Counted from the stretch's first letter, positions 12,441-24,569 are shown. The stretch: DNA of 64,000 nucleotides from Fulvia fulva (GCF_020509005.1 NC_063023.1:372001-436000), one strand, 5' to 3'. Notes: generated from the sequence alone by a model not told the origin. A program made the numbers and translations.

Positions 12441-14347
12441 TCAGCGGTGAGTCTTACACTGTGGGTCATGAGTTTGGTCAACCCACCAACACTCCCGCAG
12501 CCTCTCCAAACTCCCTTCTATTCTTCTCAGCCATCTGGCGTCGCTGCTCTGCATCTCCATCTGATCCACATCCATCTTCCGCAACATGTTCATCGCAGCA
12601 TCTCCCACCTCCCCAACACAGCCGCCACGCTCGAGTCTCGTCTGCAGCTGTGTCAGCATCCGCTCCTTCCAGATCTTCGGATACTTACCCATCGCCTTAG
12701 CATACCGAAACAGAAGCTTCTCATCACCAGCGATCAGCCGCTTAGGACCACAGAGGACAGTAGCCCAGACGAGAGTATCGTATTCTGGCTCTGAAATGTG
12801 ATCGATGGAGGCATAGACTCCGTCAGCTATAGCAAGGCTGACATCGAGGTGTGTCTGCGTGAAGACTCGGTGGGATAGACGGAGTCGAAAGTCATGCCCA
12901 TCTCTGCGTGGTACTTGCGTAACCACATGAGGTAGGCGTCCTCCTGCTCGGCGTTGTGGATCTTCAGGACGATCATGTTGTCGATGTCGCTGGCGTTGGT
13001 GGCTTTGTTCGCTAGAAGGCTTCCGAAGACGAAGCCGAAGACGAGGTTGTCGCCGAAGTGCTGAGTGATGAAGTCTGTGACGTCGCGTTGGATGCACTTC
13101 TGCTGGGCCGCTGATAGCTTTTTGGGGGTGGTCGAGATCGGGTTTTGTGCTTTTGCCTGGCCTTGGATGAACTCCGATATCTCCTTTGGCACTAAGATAG
13201 GACGCGGATCGGTCATACCGTTGCTAGCAACAAACGAGGCGCCGAAGGAGTAGCCGCCATAGGCATGATTGCCACGCTCGACATCAAGGATCGTCTGCTC
13301 GTGGTATACTATCGACTTGGTGAGAGTCTTGACATACGCAGACGTGCCGAACAACGAGACGTACATATCGTTAGCCTTGTACTGCGGCGAGTCGAAGTAA
13401 CGGGCAAGCTGATCGTCGTCGTCGAAGATGTTGATGTAGAAGATCGGGCTGAAGAATTCCTCGTAGTTGGTCTGCTCGGCAAGTGGTGCGACAATCGTAG
13501 TTGGCCAGACGATCGTGTTCGCGAAGTCGATGCCGTCTCCGTAAACGATCTTGTCTTGATGCTTGAGCAGGAAGGACGCGAGACGGACAAGAGCAGAATC
13601 TTCGGCGATTCGACCGACGAGGACATCGGGGTCACTGTAGGAACCTACCTTCGCCTGACTCACCTTATGTTGAAGCTGTGCTAGGAACTGGTCAGCGACA
13701 GACTTGTGGACCAGGATATTGTCAGGTCCAGCACAGTCTTGTCGAGCATTGAAGAGCTTAGCTTCTGCAGCTTTCGAAGCAGCCTTTGCAATATCGGCAT
13801 CTGCTGCTACTACGATCGGATTACAACCCCAGCCATTGAAGAGGAAGATGCTATTCTTCCTCGTCTTCTGCAAAACAAGTCTCACATTCGACTCCTTACC
13901 TGTGAAAATAGTCACGTCAGCATCTGCCACGAGTTCTCGAACGAACGTCTCTCGATCGCTGAACGACACGTGAATGTTCGGGAAGAATTCTGCCAGGCAT
14001 AGACTGCCGAGTAGCTGTCGGAACACAGGGATCATCTTCTGAGGGGGACGAAGGAAGACCTCGTCGCTGATGAGAGATGGCACCACGGCGAAGAGGACCA
14101 GAGAGTAGACGGGCAGATTCAAGGGGAAGAAAGTACAAACCCGCTTGGTACGACCAGTGACGAGGTGTCGTTTGATCTCGTCGATAGACGTCAAGCACTC
14201 GATGCTGCGCTCGATTTCGTCTGCTGTGACGGAGTAGCTCTGGTAGGCAGTCATGACGGTTGCGATGGCATGATGGTTCTTGTGGAGATGCTTGGCGTAG
14301 GCAGCGCAGAGCGCCTTCACCTGGTCGAAGGTCGATCCCTGGTCCAT
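12441..14347 (-). CDS. Aldehyde dehydrogenase-like domain fused to a pol-beta-type nucleotidyltransferase domain
   Basis: From the ATG at 14347 (context AACCATGG) the protein MDQGSTFDQV reads about 505 residues in one frame. Residues about 60-400 are an ALDH-superfamily fold: the NGWGCNPIVV segment, the putative catalytic Cys205 in ARQDCAGPDN, and the C-terminal block with EEFFSPIFYI. From about residue 440 a second domain starts with the nucleotidyltransferase signature GS-x9-SDID (Gly442-Ser443, Asp454, Asp456), with a further FD as a possible third carboxylate. At about 12866 a base is missing: the frame then continues as VFTQTHLDVSLAIADG for about 140 more residues to a stop at 12441. Without the missing base the protein would end early at 12827. 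ALDHs oxidise aldehydes or reduce acyl thioesters; minimal nucleotidyltransferases transfer NMP to proteins or small molecules. The joint substrate is unknown. Confidence 0.75.
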
Positions 14348-14986
14348 GGTTGCGAGGCGATCTGTGGCCACGGGGCGGATGTTGTTAGTTTGGTGAAACA
14401 GCTTGTGGAAGTCGATGTTCGTAGTGCGCTTGGTTTTGGTGAGCAGAGGCTTCGTTGCAATGTTGAGTAGAAGATGTAATTGAGTTCCCGTTGATTTGTG
14501 GGAATGTGTAAGAAGCAGGCAGTGCCTTATACTCACTTCGATCAGCCTGTGGAATAACACAACATAACACAATGTCTTTGTTTGCGAAGACGAAAGGCAT
14601 TGCTCTCTCTCTTCCACTCTCCCTCAAGCCATTCTTTGTTCGAACTCCTACCGAACGATCCTATTGGATCGTGCGAGATCGTCTGTAGCAGACAAAGGCT
14701 TTGTCGCCAACACATGCACTCGCATCCTAGTCGTGCCCGCAGTGATGCTGAGACTGGCAAGGTACTGGAGAAGGAAGTTAAGGTCCGACAGAAGGGAGAG
14801 CGATTGAAATCGGCATGATGTGGCATGTACAGATGGAGACGGCTTGAGTCGGCAGGGTCTGTCATGATCATTCAGCATTACTGGCGGCGTAGGTAAGAAC
14901 TACGTAGTACTACCAATGCCACCTCATCGTCATTCAAAGTCATGCCTCTCGCCCACCAACAAAGGTCCAAGCCTTGCGCCCAAAAG
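14348..14986. other. Intergenic: promoter of the ALDH fusion gene and 3' region of the R3H gene
   Basis: About 640 bases. A reading frame continues upstream of the ALDH ATG to 14617 but starts with GTG and has no domain, so I read it as 5' leader. No other gene seen. Confidence 0.45.
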
Positions 14987-17617
14987 TCACATCCGCCTGT
15001 TCCCACCAGTGTAGCTCCCATTGACGATCTGGCCAGGTCCCGGCTGTGGCATAGATCCGAAGGACGGGTATGCTGGTGACGGGACATTTGGCAGTCGTGC
15101 TGAGAATGCTGCCGCTGGGTTGCAGAAAGTCTGCCTTGGCATCTGCTGCGCCTTCATCGCCTCGTATTGCTCAGCGGATATAGATGGCTTCGCGGGCAGT
15201 GAAGCCGGAGTGCCCCACTTAGCAAGCAAGCTCTGGTTCTGCTGGTTGTTTGGTGGACTCATGCCGTTGGCAAAGGGGTGCTGCTGGGGTGTCGCACCTG
15301 GCTTAGGAGGGAGAGGCAGGCTCGGCGAAGGTTGTCTTGGGAAGACTGGCTGTGGCAGGGGATGCATCAAAGGCGCCTGGTTCTGCGGTCGATTCTGAAT
15401 TGCGTGCGGCGAGTGGTGGTGTGGCGAGCCGTGGTGTGGAGATCCGAAAGTCGAGCTTTGTGACTGAGCTGAGGTCTGACGTTGAAGCTGAGCCGGAGAG
15501 CTGAAGCTGGGCGTGAAGGCATTGTTACTGCCATTTAGACCTTGCTGAGGAGTATACGGTCTTCCAGTGTTGGCTTGACCCGGTATGAAAGATTGGCTCT
15601 GCGGGTTGAAGTGCTTGCCCTTGTAGCTTCCAGGCAGGGGATGCTCGGTCATGCTGGGCGCTTTGCCTGGGAAAGCTTGGCTTGGAAGTTGTCCAAATGC
15701 ATACGAATGCTCTTGTTGCTGTTGACTATACTGTGAAGGCGAAGTGATGTTGTACCCATACCCGGACTGAGGTGACTGCGTTGGGATCTCGTACTGCTGT
15801 TGTGGCCACGCTGATGCTCCGCCGTAGTATTGTGAACCGTAAGCTGTGTTGTGACCCATACTTGATGAGGTGGGAGCCGGAATCTGATTCTGGAACGTCA
15901 TGGATCGCTGAAAGTCCGCTAACAGATCGTATCCGCCAGGCTGCCCTTGCGCCCAGGCTTGTGCTGGGTCGAAAGACTGTTGTGTCCACGTTGTGTGTTC
16001 ACCCTGTTGCATAGGAGCTCGAACGTTCACACCCGCGGGCACGGGCGTTCCGTAAGGATCTGCATATTGTCCATGTGCGCCATCTGTGAAGTCCGGGTAG
16101 TTGTAAGACGATTGAGCTTGCTGGCCGTCGGAGCCGTATGGCGGAGTGTAGAAGTTAGCGTAAGCAGATCGTGCCTCGAAGCCGTCATCGTCATCGAGAC
16201 GTGCTTTATTCTTCTTCTTCTTGCCGGTGGTGGAACTGGCCCGCGAGTCTTGTTTCTCCTTTGGCACCTCGGTCACATCACCAGGCTTCGCAGAGCCCAT
16301 GATGCGCAGCCTGGCAGCCTCGTACCTCGCCTCTCTCTCCTCGCGCGACACGGGCCCTTTCGTCTTCTTCTCATCTCCACTGTCGCCATTCTCGGAACCA
16401 CTCTTGGAAGGCATATTGGAGCCATTTGCAATAGCAGGCCCGTTGTCTCGGCGCAGAATCTTCATCGCCGGCGCAGTAGGAGGCGGGGTACTGACTGCAG
16501 TGGAGGGAGCGGTGGCTGTCAAAGGTGGCGGAATACGACAATCTGGCGTCTTGTACAAACGTACTGCAGCCGATTGGTCTTCGATGTGATGACCAAGCAT
16601 GTAGTAGTCGGCCATCTTGTGGGCAAGCAATCGATAGAAGGAATGGCATTGTGGCAGTGTCATCGAGGATTCTTTCGGGTCCTTGACAAAGTCAATGACA
16701 TCCTGTTCCAGCTTCAAAACCCACACGCGATCTCGAGGGTTGTCCAAGGCCTCCAGAAGTTTCTGATCAGGTGGGCACTCCACGCCGACAGCGCCATCTT
16801 CCGGTATGCTTCGCACGACGTTCGGCACAGCGCCTATACCAGGTCCTTGAGGTGGAACATAGAGTACACCTCTGGACGAAGTACTGAGCATCTGAGGTCG
16901 TCCACGAGCTTCTGCGGATGATATCTCACGGAGCTGGTCCCTGAAAGCAGCTCGCACGCCATCATCCGATCCAATGCGAGAGTTGAGCAAGCCAGATCCA
17001 GGGGGTGAGAACATATCATCTTCATCCACCGCTTTGACACTGGCACTGTCGTCAGGTCGTAAGGAGTCCTTCTCATCGAGTGTGAAGTTGGTGCCAGAGG
17101 CGACGCTCTTCCCGTCCAGACTCTGAGGCTTGTTAGACCCGCTTGATGAGGATATTTGAGTGCCGCTGTCATCTGGTGCAGGCACTAGCGAGCCTTCTGG
17201 TGCATGATGCCGTTGCTGCTGTGGAACAGACTCGACCATCTGCACGTGCACTTCAGGGCTGCTCTTAGTAGCCATGTCCGACTTCTGTATATCCTGTGGT
17301 CCTCGCGATACAAGTTGAACAATTTTCTTGGGTTTAGGTAGATTCGGCGGTTGCGTGTGGCCGTTTGAAGGAGTGACAATAGGGGCGCCGTCTCGCGGCT
17401 GAGAAGTTATGTCTTGCTTTTGCTGAGCATTTGAGTTGGTATTGTTGTTGTTAGAGGTTAGCTGTGTACTTGGTGGCTTAATGCCTGCGGCGGCGATCTG
17501 CAAGATATCAGCTATGCGCCTTCCTGCCACCGCGCCTTCCTGCTCTTCGCGTACCTTTGCAAAAGAAAGCCTTTCCTTCTTGATGTCGGCTGAGGCCGAC
17601 GCTGGAGCAAACGCCAT
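14987..17617 (-). CDS. R3H and SUZ domain RNA-binding protein
   Basis: A single-exon gene of about 876 residues. The first in-frame ATG is at 17617 (MAFAPASASADIKKERLSF); the open frame runs back to 17776 but without an ATG. After a low-complexity N-terminus, an R3H domain lies at about residues 290-355, with the R-x3-H motif in FYRLLAHKMADYY; this fold binds single-stranded nucleic acids. It is followed by a SUZ segment (about 385-440) containing KILRRDNG and REEREARYEAARLRIMG, and a Lys-rich stretch. The C-terminal half is Gln/Pro/Ser/Tyr-rich and disordered, ending GGNRRM. Proteins with this R3H-SUZ order act in mRNA regulation in the cytoplasm; the specific role here is inferred from family only. 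Confidence 0.88.
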   Translation of the reverse strand: MAFAPASASADIKKERLSFAKVREEQEGAVAGRRIADILQIAAAGIKPPSTQLTSNNNNTNSNAQQKQDITSQPRDGAPIVTPSNGHTQPPNLPKPKKIVQLVSRGPQDIQKSDMATKSSPEVHVQMVESVPQQQRHHAPEGSLVPAPDDSGTQISSSSGSNKPQSLDGKSVASGTNFTLDEKDSLRPDDSASVKAVDEDDMFSPPGSGLLNSRIGSDDGVRAAFRDQLREISSAEARGRPQMLSTSSRGVLYVPPQGPGIGAVPNVVRSIPEDGAVGVECPPDQKLLEALDNPRDRVWVLKLEQDVIDFVKDPKESSMTLPQCHSFYRLLAHKMADYYMLGHHIEDQSAAVRLYKTPDCRIPPPLTATAPSTAVSTPPPTAPAMKILRRDNGPAIANGSNMPSKSGSENGDSGDEKKTKGPVSREEREARYEAARLRIMGSAKPGDVTEVPKEKQDSRASSTTGKKKKNKARLDDDDGFEARSAYANFYTPPYGSDGQQAQSSYNYPDFTDGAHGQYADPYGTPVPAGVNVRAPMQQGEHTTWTQQSFDPAQAWAQGQPGGYDLLADFQRSMTFQNQIPAPTSSSMGHNTAYGSQYYGGASAWPQQQYEIPTQSPQSGYGYNITSPSQYSQQQQEHSYAFGQLPSQAFPGKAPSMTEHPLPGSYKGKHFNPQSQSFIPGQANTGRPYTPQQGLNGSNNAFTPSFSSPAQLQRQTSAQSQSSTFGSPHHGSPHHHSPHAIQNRPQNQAPLMHPLPQPVFPRQPSPSLPLPPKPGATPQQHPFANGMSPPNNQQNQSLLAKWGTPASLPAKPSISAEQYEAMKAQQMPRQTFCNPAAAFSARLPNVPSPAYPSFGSMPQPGPGQIVNGSYTGGNRRM

Positions 17618-18247
17618 TGTGCCAAGAATAGCAAGTTGTGTGTGTGAGAGAGAATGCAGCGATTTTGCAGATCTTGGAGACGCAGAATCCGAGAGCCGCT
17701 GTTTCCTGAGGCTGGCGAGCTTTCCTCTTGCGGAAACTGCTTGCCAAACGGTGAATTGATTTGTGGTATAGACCAAATCTACCGGTGATGGAACTCAGGA
17801 AACTGGCGGCTCAAGGAAGATTGTCAAGTCGAGGGCCAGGAACTTGGACATTGTGCAGCGAGCACATCGAGTCGAAGTCGCAGGAGGTGAGGCTGATTTT
17901 GAGCGTGGCGCGTTGGGTGCGTGAGGTTCGGCGCGACCAGAGATGACGCGTGGATCTCGTGACGACGGGATATGGTCGAGTGAGCCAGGCTATACCAGCT
18001 CGAGGGTGCGCGATGTGTGCGCAAGTTCGGCGGTGAAGGGTGCAGTGACTGTGTCGTCAGTTGGAAAGGCCTGTGAGAAAGAGATCCGACCTTCGATCGG
18101 CGACCAAGAACGGGCTGGCCCGAACCCGAACCCTGTCACCGCCAAGAACTGTTCTTGGAGTATCGACATCCGACTTCACTCTTTCCTAGCAGACTTGCAC
18201 ATCGACAAGGCTGTACTGATCCGGGGAGCAGACTCGAGATCACCATC
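17618..18247. promoter_or_regulatory. Divergent promoter region, R3H gene and zinc-knuckle gene
   Basis: About 630 bases separate two genes transcribed away from each other. I see no TATA box that I would rely on and no gene. Confidence 0.4.
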
Positions 18248-19152
18248 ATGGATCGCTATCAATCTAACAGGCCGTCGCAAGCCAGTGCGACTACCACATG
18301 CCAGAAATGCTTGAAGAAAGGTACCGCCCATCGCAGAACCAGATTAAAGGCTGTAGCTGACATACATGGACACAGGCCACTACAGCTACGAATGCACAGC
18401 CCCTCGACAAGACAGACCATACGTCTCACGACCATCCCGAAGCCAGCAATTCTCAAACCCAAAACTTGCCCCAAAGCTCTCCGCTGTTCTTCCTCCCGCA
18501 GATCCCAAGCCAGAAGTCAAGTCAGTAGAAATGAAGGCATATTCCGTCCTGAGTACACATCTTAACATGCAATCATAGAAAGCCAGAACCAACTCTCGAC
18601 GAGTCGCGTAGTCGAAAGCGCAGCAGAGATGCTGCCACTGGTTCCTCCGCTCCCAAACGCAGGCGCTCAATCTCATCACATTCGTCCGACTCCGTCTCAT
18701 CAATCTCCACAAACCGCTCACGATCCAGAAGTCGTTCTCCAAGAAGCACACGAGACTCGAGAAAACGAAGTCCAGCTTTCAGAGCAGCGCCGACACGAAA
18801 CACGTACCGAAGGCGTGACAGCTCGGCAGACTCACGCAGACGACCGGCGAGACCCAGGTCCGTAACTCGTTCTCAGGACTCACCAGCTGTCTCTCGTCGA
18901 CGAAGAGATTCCTCTCCAAGGCATCTACGGAAGCGCAGCACTTCTCCACCAAGGCGAGAAGTGCGACGGTCACGCTCGAGGTCGCCTTATCGTGGAAATG
19001 GTCGACGTGAACAGGCTTCGACCAGCAGATGTGATGAGCGCGAAGCCCCGGCACCAAGACAGCCGGTTGAACCGCCTCGTCCAGCCCGGGAGCGTAGCCT
19101 CAGTCCTTATAGCCAGAGAGTGGCCATGAGCAGAGCGGCGAATGGGAGCTGA
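18248..19152 (+). CDS. CCHC zinc-knuckle protein with an arginine/serine-rich C-terminus
   Basis: Three exons, 18248-18320, 18376-18520 and 18579-19152, with 55 and 58 bp GT-AG introns, join to 263 residues. The N-terminus has one zinc knuckle split by the first intron: CQKCLKKGHYSYEC (C-x2-C-x4-H-x4-C). It is followed by a short linker and a long RS-rich tail with many RSRSRSP-type dipeptides, ending MSRAANGS. This architecture is like the ZCCHC10 family and suggests a nuclear, splicing-associated RNA-binding protein; the function is inferred. Frame and phases are clean. Confidence 0.85.
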
Positions 19153-21604
19153 GCTACTACAGCATGCTTCTACCTTCAGCGTAGGAGAATTCTCAAACAG
19201 CGAACCAAACCACTGGCACTGGTCCGTGACCTCAACCCCAATACAGCAAATGAGCACACGATCAATCTCCCCTCACCGCTACACCATCTATCAACTCGAA
19301 CAAATAACGATGCGCACAACTTCCCGGCTCTCAAAGTCGCCCACACCACTAGTCCCCGCCCGATCCAGATTCACGCAACCTCGCAATGGCGCATCACAAT
19401 GGCGCACGACTGAAACCACATTCCAGCACCGCAGTCGCAAGAACCAAATCCAGTCAACGAGCACACGACACAAAAGGCCTCGCAACAGCAACACTACCAG
19501 GTTTCCAGTACACTGTATCGATAGTCTCGAGGTACGTAGCTGAACACCAACCTTACTTTACCAAAGAAATTGCTCCGCTTGGATCAGTCTTGGAATGTGT
19601 TTCAGAAGTAGAGTGGAAAGTGGAACATTATTGTTAGACAGAAGGTCGTAATGTCCCTGCCACTTATGGACAGAAGTGTCGCGCGACTTCGTGTGGAAGC
19701 TCTTCTTCTTCTACGTAAGTTACGAGCAGTTCGAGAAGGCTGGAAGGTGTCGAAAAACGGTATATGAGCATACGATAGAGCGACCCCAACCACAACGTTT
19801 GTGGGGTGTTTGGTAGATGCGCATGTCTTTCTTTGGACGTTGCGGTTTGACAGCGAACCGAACAGCTGCGAGGACGTCGGGGGTGCCGGCGGCACGGCAA
19901 CGTCGTTGATCTGGGGATGTCTCAGTCCACCAGGGACATTCACCAGGGACAATGACAAGGACTGTTGATATTCGCTGCTGGATCATAGCGTTTCCATTGG
20001 CGAGTGCTGTAGCCGGCAGTTATTGAAGTTGGCTGTAGAGTCGTTTGAGCACCGTGCGAATGGATCCTCATCGAGCGCAGACAGCTTGACGACATTCGGC
20101 GCCGGACGTCTGCCGGTCCAGTGGTTTGCTCCACAGCTGGAGCGGGATGGGTCGAGCTAGGACGGAGACCCACGAGCTTGTCGGATCTTGACAGGCATGT
20201 GATGGGGAGCGTAAAGAAGTTTTGGAGTTTTGATAGTGTGGAGTTCATGCGTCTTGTGATATTGATGTCGTGTCGTGCTCTTTCTTACAGATGGCATGTG
20301 GTAGTGACACTACTGCATTGCTCGCGCGCGTGGCTCGCGTAGGAAGGAGTGCTCGCGCAGTAGCTCCCCGGTACTTCTGCTTGCGCGAAGCGGCAATTCT
20401 AGCAGTCAATAGTCAGCCGCGTCAGCGCGTTGAGACGCGCCTCTGCACGGGTAGCACGGCCTCTTTGCCCTTCGGCTGCAGGTCATCAAGCTGGATCCTC
20501 GATACGGCCCGATGGAGGATCAGTAGCCGTTCTTCGAGATTGTACACCTCCACTGGCGAAGGGAAAGCATGTCGCTGTTGTCAAGCCATTGGCTTGAGGA
20601 TGACGCGCAGGTCGCATATCATGCACATGCACGCTGCAGGACGTCCGAGAGGATGCGCTACCCTGAGGCCAGACGCCCGCAGCTCCGCTATCTTCACGAA
20701 AGACTTCTGCAGATGTGTCTAGAGGTATGTGCAGTAGTTTGGAAGACAGCTTGGAATCGTCTCGACGGTCTCGTAGACTCGGCTCCGCTTGGAGAGTTGG
20801 AGTCTGTCCTCTGGCGGCGGCGGGTAAACACGCCATTTAGACTTTGCTCGCGCCAACGTCCGCGGCAGTGAGCCGAGGAGCTCCTCGCCATCGATTTGAC
20901 CCGATGGTCGCGACGGTGCTGCGTTGATGAAGATGGGCGCAAGAAATGTCATTGTCAGACAGCTCAGCACGCTGCCATGGGGATGCCCTGGTCTGGCCCA
21001 GACGAGCGTTGGACGGCTGTGACATATGAGCATTGGGAGGTGCCTGCTGTACCTACCATTTGCGGTCGTGCGCCTCGGCTGTGCGGAGCGATACGGTTCA
21101 ACGACAGCAACGTCGGGGTGTGAAGGGTGTGCTGTAGACTGTAGTGGTGCGAGGCTCGTGTGACTGCTTTCCCAAAACGACTATGTTCTGCGCCAAGCGT
21201 ACCAGCGATCGCCCCGATTCCTGTTTCTCCCCAATCAACTTTTCGCTGCGGTGCGGATGCCAGATGGTGGGTCCGTTCCCTGCCACGTGCCTGCATGTGC
21301 TCGGCTTCCATGTCTGGTCGAGCGTTGGTGCAGGCTGGCAGCAGGCTTGACGTCGTTATCCTCGCCGACCAGGATTGTCGGACTTTACGAGATGAGACCA
21401 ATGGCATTGCACCGCCATTGAAGTAGACATGGCCTCCCCTCCGATGCTGACTTGAACGTGCACATGCACTGCCTGTCGTCCGCCCGCTTCCACTCACCGC
21501 GTGACGCACCAGCATGTCAACAACGCCGCTCAAGCTGGGCGCAGACGGGCTTCCACCAGCGATCGCCATAACATTCATTCCACTACCCGCCACAAGCGAC
21601 GAGG
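19153..21604. other. 2.45 kb region without a supportable gene
   Basis: Several open frames exist (for example 20270-20722 plus, 20964-21785 minus, the latter running into the first exon of the VTC5-like gene on the other strand), but none shows a domain or consistent splice sites. Base composition is ordinary, with no RIP signature and no repeats that I can see. It presumably holds the long promoter of the SPX gene and possibly a non-coding transcript. Confidence 0.4.
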
Positions 21605-24569
21605 ATGAAGTACGGAGAGACCTTGAGGCAGCGATCCATTCCTGCATGGAGTCACCGTATGTATAGCACCTGCCCGCTGCCATTCGTCGGTCACAGCGGG
21701 CATTCACCATCACCATGGCTCTGCTCGGCTTGCTTGCGCATACCAATACCATACTCACCGCTAACGATGCGACTGCAGACAACATAGATTACGACGACAT
21801 CAAGAACTTTATCAAGGAGAATACGACCCCAGGCAAGGGCAAGACGCTCTCCGTGCCCGGCCGAGGTGACGATAAACTTCTGCAGTTCGAGAATTCGCTC
21901 TTCCACATTCTGGTCGACCAACACCAACGAATCCATCTTTTTGTTAGAAGCAAAGCCGGAGAGATTCAACGGAGATTAGGTGAGTTTGCGATCTGTTTCG
22001 CCTGTCATCATAAGTGATGTTACATGCCAAGCTGTCATCGTTGATGATCAGCGTCATGTAACAGCTCCGTGCACTTTTCGCGTAAAGTGTCTGCATGATA
22101 ACGTGGTGTTCGGAATGTGCTACATGGACTGACAACATGCAGACCATTCGAAGAAACAGCTTCGTCAACTTGCAGCGCGACAGTCCAAAGCCGCAGACAG
22201 CCGCATACCAGTCGGCAGGTTAGAGAGATATGGCAAACTCGAAGACGACGTAATCAAGGCTGGGGAGGAGATCAAGTCACTCGCGAGGTTCGTTGCAACA
22301 CAGCGAACGGCGTTCCGCAAGCTGTTGAAGAAGTACAAGAGATGGACAGGCTCGACGGATTTGGACGACCGATTTCGGGACGAAGTGCTGGAGAACCCAA
22401 AGAGCTTTGCTAATCTCGATCTGGGGCCAATGCTGGACGATTACTCCGCCACTCAGCAAAGCGTCCGGACCTTGTATGAGCGTCAGATGAAGAAGTCGAA
22501 AGGCAACGAGTCAAGTTGTGAGGTCAAGCGTCCGGCTCCTGGGTCGTCTGCCATCAGACAATTGCGCGAGGCAGTGCAGACTGGATCAAAGGTCTTCTTC
22601 GATTCGAGCCTTGCAACGGTACCGCTGGGTGAGAATGGCACGTTCGCTAGTTACTTTGTGCATCCGGAGAATGTCGTCGAGTTGCAGATGCTTCTCCTGC
22701 AGTACTCGCACTTCTACCTGAGTCGCAGTCGACCCAGTTCACTGGCACCGCCAATCACACCGGACTCGCCGAATGCGTCTTTTGGTGCATCGGGAACCAA
22801 ATTCGTTGATTACCACATTCTGGCCGCTGATAATCTGGAACGGTTTGCAAAAGAGCAAAGCGCTCTCACTGTCAATGATCGCGAACATCTCCCAAACAGT
22901 TTCCCGCAACGAGCCAAGGCTTGTGTTCGATGGAACAACGACGAAGACGCTCTAGCTTGTTTGAGATCTAGGTCAGGACAGACAAAGAGCGCGTACCTCA
23001 AAAGAAAGCACATCCACGACTTCTTCGACCAGGGAGCTGAGTTCGCCGCGAAGCAGGAAGCTACACTTGCGGATAGCGCAGAGACTGTCGAAGAACTACG
23101 ACGGGAGCTCCTGAGAGATAATATCAAGCCTCTGTTCCAGTACTCGAGTTGTCGGACCAGACTGGTCGGTCTGGAAGATGAATCCGACAGCATGACCTTG
23201 GGTACGTATCCCGAGAGTGCGATTGATGGATCGGAGGGCAATACGGTTCTCATGATGGGCAATGCTTGTACTAATGACCTGGTTTGCAGCTACCCTCGAC
23301 ACCAGCATCACGATACAGGAGGCAGGCGCGGTTGACGGCAAGTCGAAATCGTCATTCCCCTTTGCGCTCCTGCTCGTACGACAAGAAGGCACCAAATCGC
23401 AACTACTTTCCGCACTTGACGCCAGCTACCTCGTAAGTTTCTTCATCTTGCTCGATTCCACATCTTCATCTGCTGAACACATTCATACAGGTCGAGCGCG
23501 TGCGCGGTTTCTCACTAGAATATCACTCCATTTGGCAAACACATCGTCCAGCAAACATTGCCCCACCATTATGGTTACCAATTCTCGACCGCGACATTCG
23601 AAAACTACCTCCACCTGCAATGAAGCGCACGAGCTCGGCTCACGGAAGTGGCGCGCAAACTGCCGGATCCAACGGCTCCATTACCGCTGGCACTGGTACT
23701 GATAGCGCCACTGCTGTTGAGACAACTTCGCAAGATGCGCCAGCCGAGTTCGAAGCGCCACCTCTCAAGTCTTTCCGCAAGAAGCGGAAGAGGCGTTCTT
23801 ACCCTCGCAATGAGGAACAGGTATGTATTGAATGAGTGGTTATCAGCAGTAGCTCAGACAGCGTGATGAGTTGGGAAGACACTTCGTGCAGCCACTCGCT
23901 CCGTGATCAGGGAACTGCTGAGACAGCCAATACAATGCACTGCTCTCGGATTAGCTGACACCTCTGTAGCAACCACAACGCTACTGGAACGAATTCGACC
24001 ACCCCGAAGACGGAGATGGCGACGCCTTCGTTATCTACATCGACCCCAACGAGCAAAACCGCTTCGATCGCTTCTTCGACAAACTCGGCTCCCTCTTCCG
24101 ACTACGCAGCAAGACCGCCGAGGAGGAACTTCTAATACCCTCATCCCCACCCGAAGAGGAATCTTCCGATGAGGAAACCGAAACCTCACCCGTCAAGAAC
24201 AAAATCAAGAAGAGCAACGCCCAGAGCTTCGGAACCTTCGCATCTTCATCGCAGTCACCAGCTCTCAACTCCAAACGCGAGCAGCGCGCTTCCTTCTTCG
24301 GCCAGGTTGCTGCGACGTGCTACGCAGCTGCCCTTGCGATACTGGTCGTGGCTTATATCCTCCGCCTTACCGGACGACACAAGTTCATCAACGAGGTGCA
24401 TTACGGTGTGCTCTTCGCAATGCTCAGCAGTCTTGCATTCGCGGCGATAGGCTTTATGAGCGTCCTTCGCAGCGGTGCGCGAGGGTACGTCACCTGGGCT
24501 ATATCGGCGGCTGTTTTGATCATCGACGTGGTCGGTAGTGGTGCTTTGCTTGCGTGGGTGCTGGGCTAG
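21605..24569 (+). CDS. SPX domain protein of the vacuolar transporter chaperone (VTC5-like) type
   Basis: Six exons, 21605-21656, 21779-21979, 22143-23201, 23290-23432, 23491-23820 and 23970-24569, join in frame to 794 residues. The N-terminal SPX domain (about 1-185) begins MKYGETLRQRSIPAWSHHN and contains the YDDIKNFIKENT block and a KKQLRQLAARQSKAA stretch typical of the inositol-pyrophosphate-binding region. A central VTC-like domain follows, with an acidic/Ser-rich linker and a C-terminal three-helix membrane domain of the DUF202 type (about 690-794). VTC proteins make polyphosphate at the vacuole; Vtc5 is an accessory subunit of about this length that stimulates the catalytic complex. 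I prefer VTC5 over VTC4 because I see no clear catalytic basic tunnel, but this is not certain. Confidence 0.82.

Noticed and set aside
12177..12794. 205-codon plus-strand open frame
   Set aside because: Antisense to the C-terminal part of the ALDH-nucleotidyltransferase gene; Pro/His/Leu-rich composition typical of a shadow frame.
14348..14617. N-terminal extension of the ALDH fusion protein
   Set aside because: Starts with GTG, has no conserved content, and lies upstream of a well-placed ATG at 14347.
17618..17776. N-terminal extension of the R3H-SUZ protein
   Set aside because: The frame is open but starts with TTG; the first ATG is at 17617.
20964..21785. 273-codon minus-strand open frame
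   Set aside because: No domain, low-complexity composition, and it overlaps the first exon and intron of the VTC5-like gene on the other strand.
6152..24569. Secondary-metabolite or other pathway cluster
   Set aside because: A transporter and an ALDH lie side by side, but there is no synthase, regulator or shared pattern; the neighbours are housekeeping genes.
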